Assembly (NCBI GenBank): GCA_947453285.1
Contig: CANGGA010000013.1
Location: 1 to 13,103, forward strand
DNA length: 13,103 nt
Reading direction: 5' to 3'
Source: Microbacteriaceae bacterium
Lineage (GTDB): Bacteria; Actinomycetota; Actinomycetes; Actinomycetales; Microbacteriaceae
Notes under the pieces: model-generated
Seen by the model: only the letters and a program-made list of their open reading frames with translations
Databases searched by the model: none
What the model was told of the DNA's origin: nothing
Shown: positions 1-6,730 of the stretch, one piece after another
Layout: every line of letters starts with the position of its first letter
How positions within the stretch are numbered: position 1 is the stretch's first letter
Translations under genes and position numbers: made by a program

Positions 1-231
1 ATGCCCGAAACTCCCGAGAAGATCGCCCGCAAGGCGGCTAAGCGCAAGATTCAGGTTGACCGAGCCGCAACTATTTTTGAGCCAGGCAAGCGATACACCG
101 AAACCGAAATCAACATTCTGCTGATGCAGCTCTTTGAGGATCACGTCTTCGCACGCCGCATGATGATTGAGTACAACATCCTCGACCGCACGTCCAACGG
201 CTCAACTTACTGGTTGATCGAAACTACTTGA
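1..231 (+). CDS. DUF2087 domain protein (possibly 5'-truncated by the window edge)
   Basis: A 76-residue protein whose second half carries the DUF2087 signature: a GKRYTETEIN segment (residues about 29-38), then LLMQLFEDH, RRMMIEYNILDR and a final YW near residue 70. DUF2087 is a small domain of about 70 residues, found alone or at the C-terminus of ArsR/MarR-like regulators; its wing-like pattern suggests nucleic-acid binding, but no function is established. The first 20 residues are rich in Lys and Arg. The ATG is the first base of the window, so no ribosome site can be seen and a longer N-terminus, including a fused regulator domain, cannot be excluded. The 3' end overlaps the end of the convergent toxin gene by 8 bases. 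Family assignment is fairly sure; role is unknown. Confidence 0.75.
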   Translation: MPETPEKIARKAAKRKIQVDRAATIFEPGKRYTETEINILLMQLFEDHVFARRMMIEYNILDRTSNGSTYWLIETT

Positions 232-499
232 AATTTTTATAGACATCTTTTCGATGAGCGATGCGCACGACCAAAATCACTAGGCGAGAATCTTCAATTT
301 GGTAAACGATTCGATAGTCGCCCACACGAACTCGAAACGTAGGTTCAGGGGAGACTAGCCTTTTCATTTTTGATGGACGCGGGTTGATTCGGAGCAACTC
401 AACGGCCGCAAATACACGTCGCTGAGTTTGTTTATCCAGGGCTTGCAAGTCCTTCTTGGTGCCTTTGGCCCACTCAACAGTGAAACTAAATTTCGTCAA
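224..499 (-). CDS. RelE/ParE-family toxin of a type II toxin-antitoxin pair
   Basis: A 91-residue protein of the RelE/ParE fold. It has an N-terminal beta strand (KFSFTVEWAKG), a helix region with KKDLQALDKQTQRR, then the typical core FRVRVGDYRIVYQI (residues 55-68) and the end RIAHRKDVYKN (79-89). In RelE proteins the conserved basic residues and the C-terminal His/Arg/Tyr cluster act in mRNA cleavage at the ribosome; R56, R58, R63, H82, R83, K84 and Y87 are candidates here. The start is TTG, overlapping the 3' end of the antitoxin gene by 14 bases, and no ATG or GTG lies near the N-terminus, so translation is probably coupled. Toxicity, and RelE-like RNase rather than ParE-like gyrase action, are inferred from family only. 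The gene ends convergently inside the DUF2087 stop region. Confidence 0.9.
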   Translation of the reverse strand: MTKFSFTVEWAKGTKKDLQALDKQTQRRVFAAVELLRINPRPSKMKRLVSPEPTFRVRVGDYRIVYQIEDSRLVILVVRIAHRKDVYKNFK

Positions 500-755
500 G
501 GTCGAGACCTAGCTCTGCGGCTAACTCCTCTGTTGTGTAAGTCGGTTCACCGTTGCGAATGGCGGCCATGCGCTTTTCGGCGACTTCGATATCGCGCGAA
601 TCTTCAAGCACCTGAAGGGCGAGCTTTGCGAGCTCGGCATCCATGATGGTAACCGTCTTGCGGCCGTGATCGGTTATGGTCACCGGCTCTATGCGAGCCG
701 CTTCGATGGTGTCTGCCCAGTTCTGGCGGGCCTGAGTCGAGCTGATTGTGTTCAT
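486..755 (-). CDS. Phd/YefM-family antitoxin
   Basis: An 89-residue protein beginning MNTISSTQARQNWADTIE, the classic Phd/YefM N-terminal DNA-binding segment, followed by PVTITDHGRKTVTIMD (about residues 24-39). The acidic C-terminal tail (EELAAELGLDLDEI) would wrap the toxin. The family neutralises its RelE/ParE partner and represses its own operon. I chose the ATG at 755 over the in-frame ATG at 770. The family's conserved N-terminus begins there, and a good -10 (TACATT) lies exactly six bases upstream, predicting a leaderless transcript; the 770 start would lie inside that promoter. The gene is followed with a 14-base overlap by the toxin, giving the usual antitoxin-first order. Autoregulation is supported by the palindrome covering the promoter. 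Confidence 0.88.
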   Translation of the reverse strand: MNTISSTQARQNWADTIEAARIEPVTITDHGRKTVTIMDAELAKLALQVLEDSRDIEVAEKRMAAIRNGEPTYTTEELAAELGLDLDEI

Positions 756-790
756 GAGCAAAATGTACATTATTTACATTTTGCCTGCAA
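755..790 (-). promoter_or_regulatory. Antitoxin-toxin promoter, leaderless
   Basis: Read on the minus strand there is a -35-like TTGCAG (785-790), a 17-base spacer and a -10 TACATT (762-767, preceded by TG). Six bases follow before the A of the ATG at 755, so the predicted transcript starts at the start codon. No Shine-Dalgarno sequence is present. This is a prediction from spacing and consensus only. Confidence 0.6.
760..782. promoter_or_regulatory. Inverted repeat, probable toxin-antitoxin operator
   Basis: A perfect 8-base inverted repeat: AAAATGTA at 760-767 and TACATTTT at 775-782, separated by 7 bases. The left arm contains the -10 box of the antitoxin promoter and the spacer covers the region between -10 and -35. 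A repressor bound here would block RNA polymerase, which fits Phd/YefM autorepression. It is A+T-rich and has no T-run context for a terminator. Confidence 0.6.
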
Positions 791-808
791 TACCCTTGCC
801 GTGCGCGG

Positions 809-817
809 TGCTACTTT
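809..817 (+). promoter_or_regulatory. Possible extended -10 promoter of the DUF1800-DUF1501 pair
   Basis: TG (809-810), one base, then TACTTT (812-817) forms an extended -10 that would start RNA near 824 and leave about 24 bases of leader carrying the GAGG ribosome site at 839-842. No recognisable -35 is present at the right distance. It is divergent from the antitoxin promoter. Confidence 0.3.
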
Positions 818-847
818 TAGGGTGAAGCCCTATGAACCGAGGCAACC

Positions 848-2278
848 ATGGCAGTGGCAAAGACACCGATTGACACGGTGGCGCTGACCAAGCTGACCTA
901 TGGTGCGACTCCCGCAGACAAGGCAAATTTCAAAAAACTCGGATTCGCCGCCTGGCTCAACGACCAACTGAACCCCGATAAAGGTGACAACGCGTTCGTC
1001 ACTAAGGCGCTCAAGACTTTCGGAAGCCTAAACCTCAGCGCATACGAGGTGCACAACACATTTCCGTTTTCGATCAAGAACTACATAGTCGCCGATGAGA
1101 CGATTTTCGCAACGCTGCTTAGGCGCTACTGGTCTGACCGCCAGGTCTTTGAAATGCTGGTCGAGTTTTTTCACGATTACAACCCAAGCCCCCGCGGCGT
1201 CGATGATTCGAACATGAGTCACTATGACAAGTCGGTGATTCGTGCGCATGCCCTCGGCTATTACCCAGACCTCGTGCTCTCGAGTTCGCGCAGCCCGGCG
1301 ATGCTCACGTTCTTGAATGGCAATCAAAACGAGAAAGATCACCCGAACGAAAATTACGGGCGTGAATTGCTCGAGCTCTTCACGGTTAGCACGGCATACC
1401 CATACACCCAGGATGATGTCGTTACGGCAGCGCGAGTGCTGACCGGAATCACTTGGTGGGGTGATCAACCAAACTTGCAGGTTCAAGTGAATCGTCACTA
1501 TAACGGCCCAGTCGCGCTTCTCGGTTGGAGCGACCCAAATCCCGGTGGCAATTGGCAAACGATTTTGAACACCGCCGAATCGATGATTCGCTATCTCGCG
1601 TTGCTGCCGGCAACAGCTCAGGCATTTAGTTTGCGAATGGCACGGCGTTTCGTTTCAGATACACCACCGCAAACCTTGATCGATGCGATGGCTGCGACTT
1701 ACACGAAGACAAAGGGGCACATCCCGTCGGTTTTCAAAACAATGGCACTGAGCAAAGAGTTTGCAGCGAGCTTTAGAGCCAAGACCAAGCGCCCAAGCGA
1801 GTTTGTTGGTTCAGTCATTCGCGGCCTCGATTTGAAAATGGCTCAAACGATTTATCCGGGCAACCCCACCGATGACGATTACTTCTATGGCAACCCGATT
1901 CGCGAATTGCATCAGTGGGCGTTGCAGCAGGGGCATTCGCCATTTGGCTGGCCGTTTCCGAACGGTTACCCAGATACCGCGGCCCCGTGGACGACCATGG
2001 CCGCTCAGATCACCCGCTGGAACATGAGCCATCAGCGCGCTTACGGCTGGGCCTCGAGCTCGCTCACCGCACCGAATTACAAGAAACTCCTGCCGTCTAG
2101 TGCCAAGACACCAGAGCAGGTAATCGATGCGGCCGCGACGCTATTTCTCGGTGCCAAATTTCCCACGGATGAACGCACCGCCGCACTCAAGATCATGTCT
2201 CAGGTGGGCGACTGGGAGCGCAAGGCCGAGGTGGCCGTTGGCCTAGTTCTTTCGAAGCCGGAATGGAATCTGCGATGA
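848..2278 (+). CDS. DUF1800 family protein
   Basis: A 476-residue protein with the hallmarks of DUF1800. These are an early helical region with VEFFHDYNPSP (about 105-115), a helix ending in SRSPAMLTFLNGNQNE (147-162), the family signature HPNENYGRELLELFTV (165-180), and YTQDDVVTAARVLTGI (186-201). The length is usual for the family. The biochemical function is unknown; the gene is almost always beside a DUF1501 gene, as here. A GAGG ribosome site (839-842) sits 5 bases before the ATG. I see no signal peptide or membrane segment at the N-terminus, unlike the downstream partner, which has a Tat signal. If both act outside the membrane, this protein may ride with the partner or leave by another route. 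Its stop overlaps the next start in an ATGA, so the two are translated together. Confidence 0.9.
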   Translation: MAVAKTPIDTVALTKLTYGATPADKANFKKLGFAAWLNDQLNPDKGDNAFVTKALKTFGSLNLSAYEVHNTFPFSIKNYIVADETIFATLLRRYWSDRQVFEMLVEFFHDYNPSPRGVDDSNMSHYDKSVIRAHALGYYPDLVLSSSRSPAMLTFLNGNQNEKDHPNENYGRELLELFTVSTAYPYTQDDVVTAARVLTGITWWGDQPNLQVQVNRHYNGPVALLGWSDPNPGGNWQTILNTAESMIRYLALLPATAQAFSLRMARRFVSDTPPQTLIDAMAATYTKTKGHIPSVFKTMALSKEFAASFRAKTKRPSEFVGSVIRGLDLKMAQTIYPGNPTDDDYFYGNPIRELHQWALQQGHSPFGWPFPNGYPDTAAPWTTMAAQITRWNMSHQRAYGWASSSLTAPNYKKLLPSSAKTPEQVIDAAATLFLGAKFPTDERTAALKIMSQVGDWERKAEVAVGLVLSKPEWNLR

Positions 2279-3546
2279 GCGACGAATTCTGCGGATGCGA
2301 AGAGTTTCAAGAGCTCGAGCGCGGCTTTAGTCGCCGAGGCTTTATCGGCTCAGTGCTCGCTCTTGGTGGCGGCTTGTTGGTCACCGATGCATCCGGTCTG
2401 CAATATGCCACGGCAGCGGTTGGCGATGCGAGTGCCGATGTCATCGTAAGCATTTCGATGCGCGGCGGCATGGATGGCATCATGGCGGTTCAACCACTCG
2501 GCGAAAGTCGACTTCGACAACTTCGCCCAAACATCTCGTTGAACGATTCTCAGACGCTCGCACTAGACAATCACTTCGGTTTGCACCCGAATCTAAAATT
2601 CTTCAAGCAGCTTTATGACGCGGGTCAACTTTCGATTGTGCACGCGGTTGGAACTCCGGTTGGCACGAGAAGTCACTTCGACGATCAGAAGTCTCTCGAA
2701 CTTGCCGCCTATAACAACCCGGCAGTGACTCAAGGTTGGCAAAACCGTTTCTTGCAGGCCACCGGAACCACCGACGTTTTCGCCGGCTTCGCACCGCAGA
2801 ATCAAACTCCAATCGCGATGATGGGAAGCAAGAGCACCGCGGTGTTTAGCAGCCTCGACGATGTGTTGCTCGAAGATATTTCTGACATTAGGCGTGCCGA
2901 CTATGTGAACATCTTGAAAAAGATGCACTCGAAGAGCGCTCACGCTTGGCAGAAATCTGGCCTTGCTTCGCTAACCGCCTCTGAGCGCTTGCGAACCGTG
3001 AGCAGAGACTCGAACGTCACTTATCCACCGACGAATTTCGGCAAGCGACTTCAGGTGCTCGCTCAACTTTTGAAGTCGGGCATTAACATCAAGACCGCGA
3101 ACGTTGACTTCGATGGCAACCTCGACGTTCACAGCGACGCCGGAATCATCACCGGTCAGATGGCCGACAACTTCGCCACTCTCAACAACGCAATTTATGC
3201 GTTCAAGCAAGACATCGGCGATATCTGGAACCGCGCGACAATCGTCACGCTAACCGAGTTTGGTCGTCGCCTCGAAGAAAACGCATCTCAGGGCATCGAT
3301 CACGGATGGGCCTCGGCGATGTTCGTTTTGGGCGGTGGTGTGAAGGGCGGCAAGGTGGTCGCCAACTGGCCTGGGCTTGCTGCGGCTCAACTTCGCGATG
3401 GCGATCTGCAGGTGACGCTCGACTATCGTCACGTGCTTTCAGAGGTCTTGCGTTATCGCGGCGGCATCTCGACGGCAGATTTGGCCAACATTCTGCCCGG
3501 CTTCAAGTCACAAGACCTGGGTCTGGTTAGACAGCTCGGCGCTTAG
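2275..3546 (+). CDS. DUF1501 family protein with Tat signal
   Basis: A 423-residue DUF1501 protein, a family distantly related to the alkaline phosphatase/sulfatase fold. The N-terminus carries a twin-arginine motif SRRGFIG (residues 19-25), a hydrophobic stretch to about residue 36 and an ATA-A cleavage-like site near 45-48, so export in folded form by Tat is likely. Family motifs are visible: SISMRGGMDGI (59-69), HFGLHPNL (100-107), SHFDDQKSLE (133-142), LTEFGRRLEENASQGIDHG (326-344) and GGGVKGGKVV (353-362). The conserved Asp, His and Glu residues could bind metal, but no activity is established. Two cysteines (C6, C8) lie before the twin arginines. I chose the ATG at 2275 over the one at 2263 because it forms an ATGA overlap with DUF1800 and the earlier ATG has no spacing for a ribosome site. 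The 3' end overlaps the convergent amidotransferase by 20 bases. Confidence 0.9.
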   Translation: MSDEFCGCEEFQELERGFSRRGFIGSVLALGGGLLVTDASGLQYATAAVGDASADVIVSISMRGGMDGIMAVQPLGESRLRQLRPNISLNDSQTLALDNHFGLHPNLKFFKQLYDAGQLSIVHAVGTPVGTRSHFDDQKSLELAAYNNPAVTQGWQNRFLQATGTTDVFAGFAPQNQTPIAMMGSKSTAVFSSLDDVLLEDISDIRRADYVNILKKMHSKSAHAWQKSGLASLTASERLRTVSRDSNVTYPPTNFGKRLQVLAQLLKSGINIKTANVDFDGNLDVHSDAGIITGQMADNFATLNNAIYAFKQDIGDIWNRATIVTLTEFGRRLEENASQGIDHGWASAMFVLGGGVKGGKVVANWPGLAAAQLRDGDLQVTLDYRHVLSEVLRYRGGISTADLANILPGFKSQDLGLVRQLGA

Positions 3547-4270
3547 CCGCAAACTCCAAGACCTGCTTGGCAAAGGCCTCAGAAAGCGCCCAAGCCTGCT
3601 TGCGATAGCTCGCCGCCAACTCGTGCGACTTTGCGATCTGCTCGTCTAGGTCGATGCCCTCGCGAATGAACGCACGACGATAGGTGCTCAACCAAGCCAA
3701 CTGCTGCGAGAGCCCGACCTCGGGGTGAAACTGAGTGGCCCAGGCGCTGGTGCCTACCCTGAAGGCCTCGTTCATGCCGCCGCTTTCGCCTAGCAAAACG
3801 GCGTTTTCTGGCAAATCGAAGGTGTCGTAGTGAAAGTGAAATGCGTCTGCGCTAGCGCCGAGAGCGCCTAGCACAGGGTCGCTGGCGGCCTCTGGCGTCA
3901 TGTTCACCTTGGTCCAGGCAAACTCGCCAGTCTCGGCCTTATAGACGCGCCCGCCGGCGGCCGAGGCAAGCAGCTGCGAGCCGAAGCAAAGCCCAAGCAG
4001 GGGAGTCTCGGTGTCTAGCGCCCACTTCATTATCTTGCGCTCGTGGGTCATCCAAGCATGTTCGGCCTCTTCGAGCACGCCGGCATGGGCGCCGAGCGAA
4101 ATAATGCCCGAATACTGGTCGAGAGTCTCGAGCATTGGGCGGCCGTCGCCATCGTTTTGAACGTCCCAGGTGGTCATCAAAATGCCGGCCTCGGCGATCG
4201 GGTTGGCCATCTCGTTTAGGTGGTCGTCGATGTCGTGAACGATGACCAGAATCTTCGGCTGAGTGCTCAT
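3527..4270 (-). CDS. Class I glutamine amidotransferase
   Basis: A 247-residue single-domain class I (triad) glutamine amidotransferase. The nucleophile elbow is GLCFGSQLLA with C95; the His and Glu of the triad are in FHPEVG (H182, E184). A segment FHFHYDTFDLPENAVLL (145-161) resembles the GMP-synthase-like GATase family. Such enzymes release ammonia from glutamine or hydrolyse gamma-glutamyl compounds; with no synthase domain attached, the acceptor is unknown. It is not guaA (no ATP-pyrophosphatase domain). The ATG at 4270 is chosen over an upstream in-frame TTG because AAGGA (4276-4280) lies 5 bases before it. A TAGGCT -10 candidate lies at 4294-4299 on this strand, without a clear -35. 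It is divergent from the PLP enzyme and convergent with DUF1501. Confidence 0.9.
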   Translation of the reverse strand: MSTQPKILVIVHDIDDHLNEMANPIAEAGILMTTWDVQNDGDGRPMLETLDQYSGIISLGAHAGVLEEAEHAWMTHERKIMKWALDTETPLLGLCFGSQLLASAAGGRVYKAETGEFAWTKVNMTPEAASDPVLGALGASADAFHFHYDTFDLPENAVLLGESGGMNEAFRVGTSAWATQFHPEVGLSQQLAWLSTYRRAFIREGIDLDEQIAKSHELAASYRKQAWALSEAFAKQVLEFAAKRRAV

Positions 4271-4288
4271 GGTTTTCCTTACGGTCTG

Positions 4289-4319
4289 TTGCAAGCCTAT
4301 TGCTCGAGAGGCATAGACT
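4289..4319 (+). promoter_or_regulatory. Leaderless promoter of the PLP enzyme
   Basis: TTGCAA (4289-4294) and TAGACT (4314-4319) are separated by 19 bases, slightly long. The -10 ends 7 bases before the ATG at 4327, so RNA would start at or beside the start codon. No Shine-Dalgarno sequence is visible between them. Confidence 0.4.
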
Positions 4320-4326
4320 CAGAAAC

Positions 4327-5472
4327 ATGGCTAGTGAACACAATCACATTCCAGAACTTTCGCAACTCAGAACCCGTCACAGCTCAAAGTGGAGACGTTA
4401 CGGACACGACGTGCTACCGATGCACGTCGCCGAAATGGATTTCGAAGTCGCAACTGGAATTCGCAAAACTCTCGCAAAGATGATTACCGAGTCTGACCTC
4501 GGCTATCTCGGACCAATTCCTGAGGTCGGTGAAGCATTCGCGAAATACTCCGCAAAGAAGTGGGGTTGGCAGGTTGAACCGCATCAGGTGAAATTGGCCA
4601 CGGATGTCGGCGTCGCCGCCGTTGAAATCTTTCGCGCCCTCGTAAAACCCGGCGACAAGATCATGGTGAACTCACCGGTGTACACAAACTTCTGGACCTG
4701 GATTCCTGAAGTGCACGCCGAGATTCTCGATGTTCCTCTCGATCGCGCTCGCGGTTGGCGACTTGATGTTGATGCAATCGACAAGGCGTTTGCATCGGGC
4801 GTGAAGGTGTTGTTGCTCTGCAACCCACAGAACCCGGTTGGCACAGTGCACACTCGCGAAGAGCTCACGGCAATCGCAGCGAGTGCTCGCAAGCATGGCG
4901 CAATCGTGGTTAGCGACGAGATTCACGCACCGCTCACCTATAGCGACACCGAGTTTGTTCCGTTCTTGGCTTGCGGCGAAGACGCCGAAAAGGTTGGCAT
5001 CTGCATTACTTCTTCGAGCAAGTCTTGGAACACTGCCGGTCTCAAGGCCGCAATCGTGGTTACCGCTTCAGACGAGATGCTTCACCTGGTTGCCAAGTTG
5101 CCTGAGGCAATGCACTGGCGTGCTTCGCTGCTCGGCGCCTTTGCCATGGCAGAGTCCTTCGATCGCAGCGCGGGCTGGGTCGACGATGTCGTTGAGGCGC
5201 TCGATGAGAATCGTCGCCACTTGCTTGCCGAGTTGGCAGCCAAGTTGCCACAGGTGAAAACCCATCTTCCACAGGCAACCTATCTGGCTTGGCTAGACGT
5301 TAGCGAGCTCGGTCTCGGCGATACTCCGGCGGTGAAAATTCTCGAAAAGGCGCGAGTCGCGCTCGATCCGGGAACCAACTTTGGCCCGCAGTTCGGTCAG
5401 TTTGTGCGCTTCAACTTTGCAACGAGCAAAGAGAACATCACGGCAGCAATCGACCGCATCAGCTGCATCTAA
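4327..5472 (+). CDS. MalY/PatB-type PLP-dependent C-S lyase / aminotransferase
   Basis: A 381-residue fold-type I PLP enzyme of the MalY/PatB branch. Early motif PMHVAEMDFEVA (31-42) is typical of that branch. Other landmarks are CNPQNPVGTVHTREEL (165-180), SDEIHAPLTY (196-205, with D197 for the PLP ring nitrogen), SSSKSWNTAGLKAA (229-242, with K232 as Schiff-base lysine) and FVRFNFA (359-365, with an Arg for the substrate carboxylate). Many members are cystathionine beta-lyases (for example AecD of Corynebacterium), cleaving cystathionine to homocysteine, pyruvate and ammonia. The neighbouring convergent metZ supports a role in methionine or cysteine metabolism, but a general aminotransferase is possible. 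The ATG at 4327 is chosen over an upstream TTG at 4300: a TAGACT -10 lies 7 bases before it, predicting a leaderless mRNA, and there is no ribosome site for either. Confidence 0.88.
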   Translation: MASEHNHIPELSQLRTRHSSKWRRYGHDVLPMHVAEMDFEVATGIRKTLAKMITESDLGYLGPIPEVGEAFAKYSAKKWGWQVEPHQVKLATDVGVAAVEIFRALVKPGDKIMVNSPVYTNFWTWIPEVHAEILDVPLDRARGWRLDVDAIDKAFASGVKVLLLCNPQNPVGTVHTREELTAIAASARKHGAIVVSDEIHAPLTYSDTEFVPFLACGEDAEKVGICITSSSKSWNTAGLKAAIVVTASDEMLHLVAKLPEAMHWRASLLGAFAMAESFDRSAGWVDDVVEALDENRRHLLAELAAKLPQVKTHLPQATYLAWLDVSELGLGDTPAVKILEKARVALDPGTNFGPQFGQFVRFNFATSKENITAAIDRISCI

Positions 5473-5484
5473 AGGCAGCCGGAG

Positions 5485-6717
5485 CTAGATCTTCTTGAGC
5501 GCCTGCTCGATGTCGCGAATCAGGTCGCTTGCGTGCTCGAGACCAACAGACAAACGCACCGTGCTTTCGGTGATGCCCATCTGCGCCTGAACCTCTGCGG
5601 TCAACCGACGGTGCGTGGTTGAGCTCGGGTGAGTCATGAGTGACTTCGAGTCGCCGAGGTTGTTCGAAATGTCGATTACCTGAAGTGCGTTCATGAATTT
5701 GAAGACATTCGACTTGTCGCCTTTGAACTGAATTGCGATTGTCGAACCGCCGCCGCGCATCTGCTTCTTGGCAAGTGCGTGATTTGGGTGCGATTTCAAC
5801 CACGGATAACGAACTGCCTTGACCTTTGCGTGACCCTCAAGAAACTTTGCAACTTCGAGAGCGGTGTTGCTCATGCGTTCGACGCGCATTGTCATGGTCT
5901 CGAGCGACTTGGTGAGCACCCACGCTTCAAACGCACCCATGGTTGGGCCGGTGTGACGAGTGAACTGACGAAGCACTCCGTGAATGTAGTCTTTGGTTCC
6001 GCAGACCACACCGCCGAGCACGCGACCCTGGCCATCGATGTGCTTGGTTGCCGAATACATGACGACGTCTGCACCTAGCTCAAGTGGTTTCTGCAAAACC
6101 GGTGAAGCGAGAACGTTGTCGACAATAACGGTTGCGCCGACTTTGTGAGCCAGATCGCTCACCATGCGAATGTCGACAATTTCCATCAGCGGGTTGCTCG
6201 GAGTCTCGATGAAGACAACCTTGGTTGGCTTCGAAAGCGCAGCGGCCCAGGTCTTCTTGTCGTTGCCCTCGATGAGTTCGAAGGTAACGCCCCACTTTGG
6301 CAAGATTTCGGTGATGACCACATAGCAAGAGCTGAACATCGAAGCCGAGGCAACGATGTGATCGCCGGCCTGAACCAGGCAGGCCACCGATGCGAACATC
6401 GCAGACATTCCGGTTGAGGTGGCCAGGGCAACCTCTGAGCCTTCGATTGCTGCGATGCGCTGTTCGAAGGTTGCGACGGTTGGGTTGCCGAAGCGTGAAT
6501 ACAAGAAGTGTTCGGTTTCATCCTTGAATGCGGCCTCAGCCTGTTCGGCCGAGTCGTAGGTGAAGCCAGAGTTTAGAAAGAGCGCCTCGCCGGTCTCGCC
6601 AAAGCCGGTGCGCGATAGGCCACCGCGAACTGCCACGGTGTCTGGGTGCAATGCCCAAGCCGGTGCAGGGGCGTCGACGCTGTCTTGATAACCCCACGGG
6701 CGATTGCGCTTAGTCAT
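5485..6717 (-). CDS. metZ: O-succinylhomoserine sulfhydrylase
   Basis: A 410-residue Cys/Met metabolism PLP enzyme. It carries YSRFGNPT (73-80), the ETPSNP motif (171-176), D200 in IVDNVLASP, and YSATKHIDGQGRVLGG (221-236) with K225 as the PLP lysine. The HIDGQGR form is typical of MetZ rather than MetB or MetY. MetZ makes homocysteine directly from an acylated homoserine and sulfide; whether the acyl group is succinyl or acetyl cannot be decided here. It faces the MalY-like enzyme with only 12 bases between the stops, so the two routes to homocysteine may sit side by side. The ATG has no ribosome site, but TAAAAT lies six bases upstream, predicting a leaderless transcript independent of the gene before it. 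Confidence 0.92.
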   Translation of the reverse strand: MTKRNRPWGYQDSVDAPAPAWALHPDTVAVRGGLSRTGFGETGEALFLNSGFTYDSAEQAEAAFKDETEHFLYSRFGNPTVATFEQRIAAIEGSEVALATSTGMSAMFASVACLVQAGDHIVASASMFSSCYVVITEILPKWGVTFELIEGNDKKTWAAALSKPTKVVFIETPSNPLMEIVDIRMVSDLAHKVGATVIVDNVLASPVLQKPLELGADVVMYSATKHIDGQGRVLGGVVCGTKDYIHGVLRQFTRHTGPTMGAFEAWVLTKSLETMTMRVERMSNTALEVAKFLEGHAKVKAVRYPWLKSHPNHALAKKQMRGGGSTIAIQFKGDKSNVFKFMNALQVIDISNNLGDSKSLMTHPSSTTHRRLTAEVQAQMGITESTVRLSVGLEHASDLIRDIEQALKKI

Positions 6718-6723
6718 TTGCCA

Positions 6724-6729
6724 ATTTTA
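6724..6729 (-). promoter_or_regulatory. -10 box of a leaderless metZ promoter
   Basis: TAAAAT on the minus strand, a near-consensus -10, ends six bases before the metZ ATG at 6717. It lies in the 13-base gap after the upstream gene, so any -35 would be inside that gene's 3' end; I see no good match there. Confidence 0.5.
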
Positions 6730-6730
6730 G

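Noticed and set aside
756..770. Upstream ATG (770) for the antitoxin
   Set aside because: The extra residues MYILL are not part of the Phd/YefM N-terminus and this start lies within the predicted promoter and operator.
1028..1558. 176-codon minus-strand open frame opposite DUF1800
   Set aside because: Antisense to strongly conserved DUF1800 motifs, no ribosome site or family features seen.
4271..4294. TTG start at 4294 for the amidotransferase
   Set aside because: The ATG at 4270 has an AAGGA site at proper distance, and the extra residues have no family support.
5473..5484. Possible bidirectional terminator between the PLP enzyme and metZ
   Set aside because: The short gap and its flanks show no stable stem followed by T-runs on either strand.
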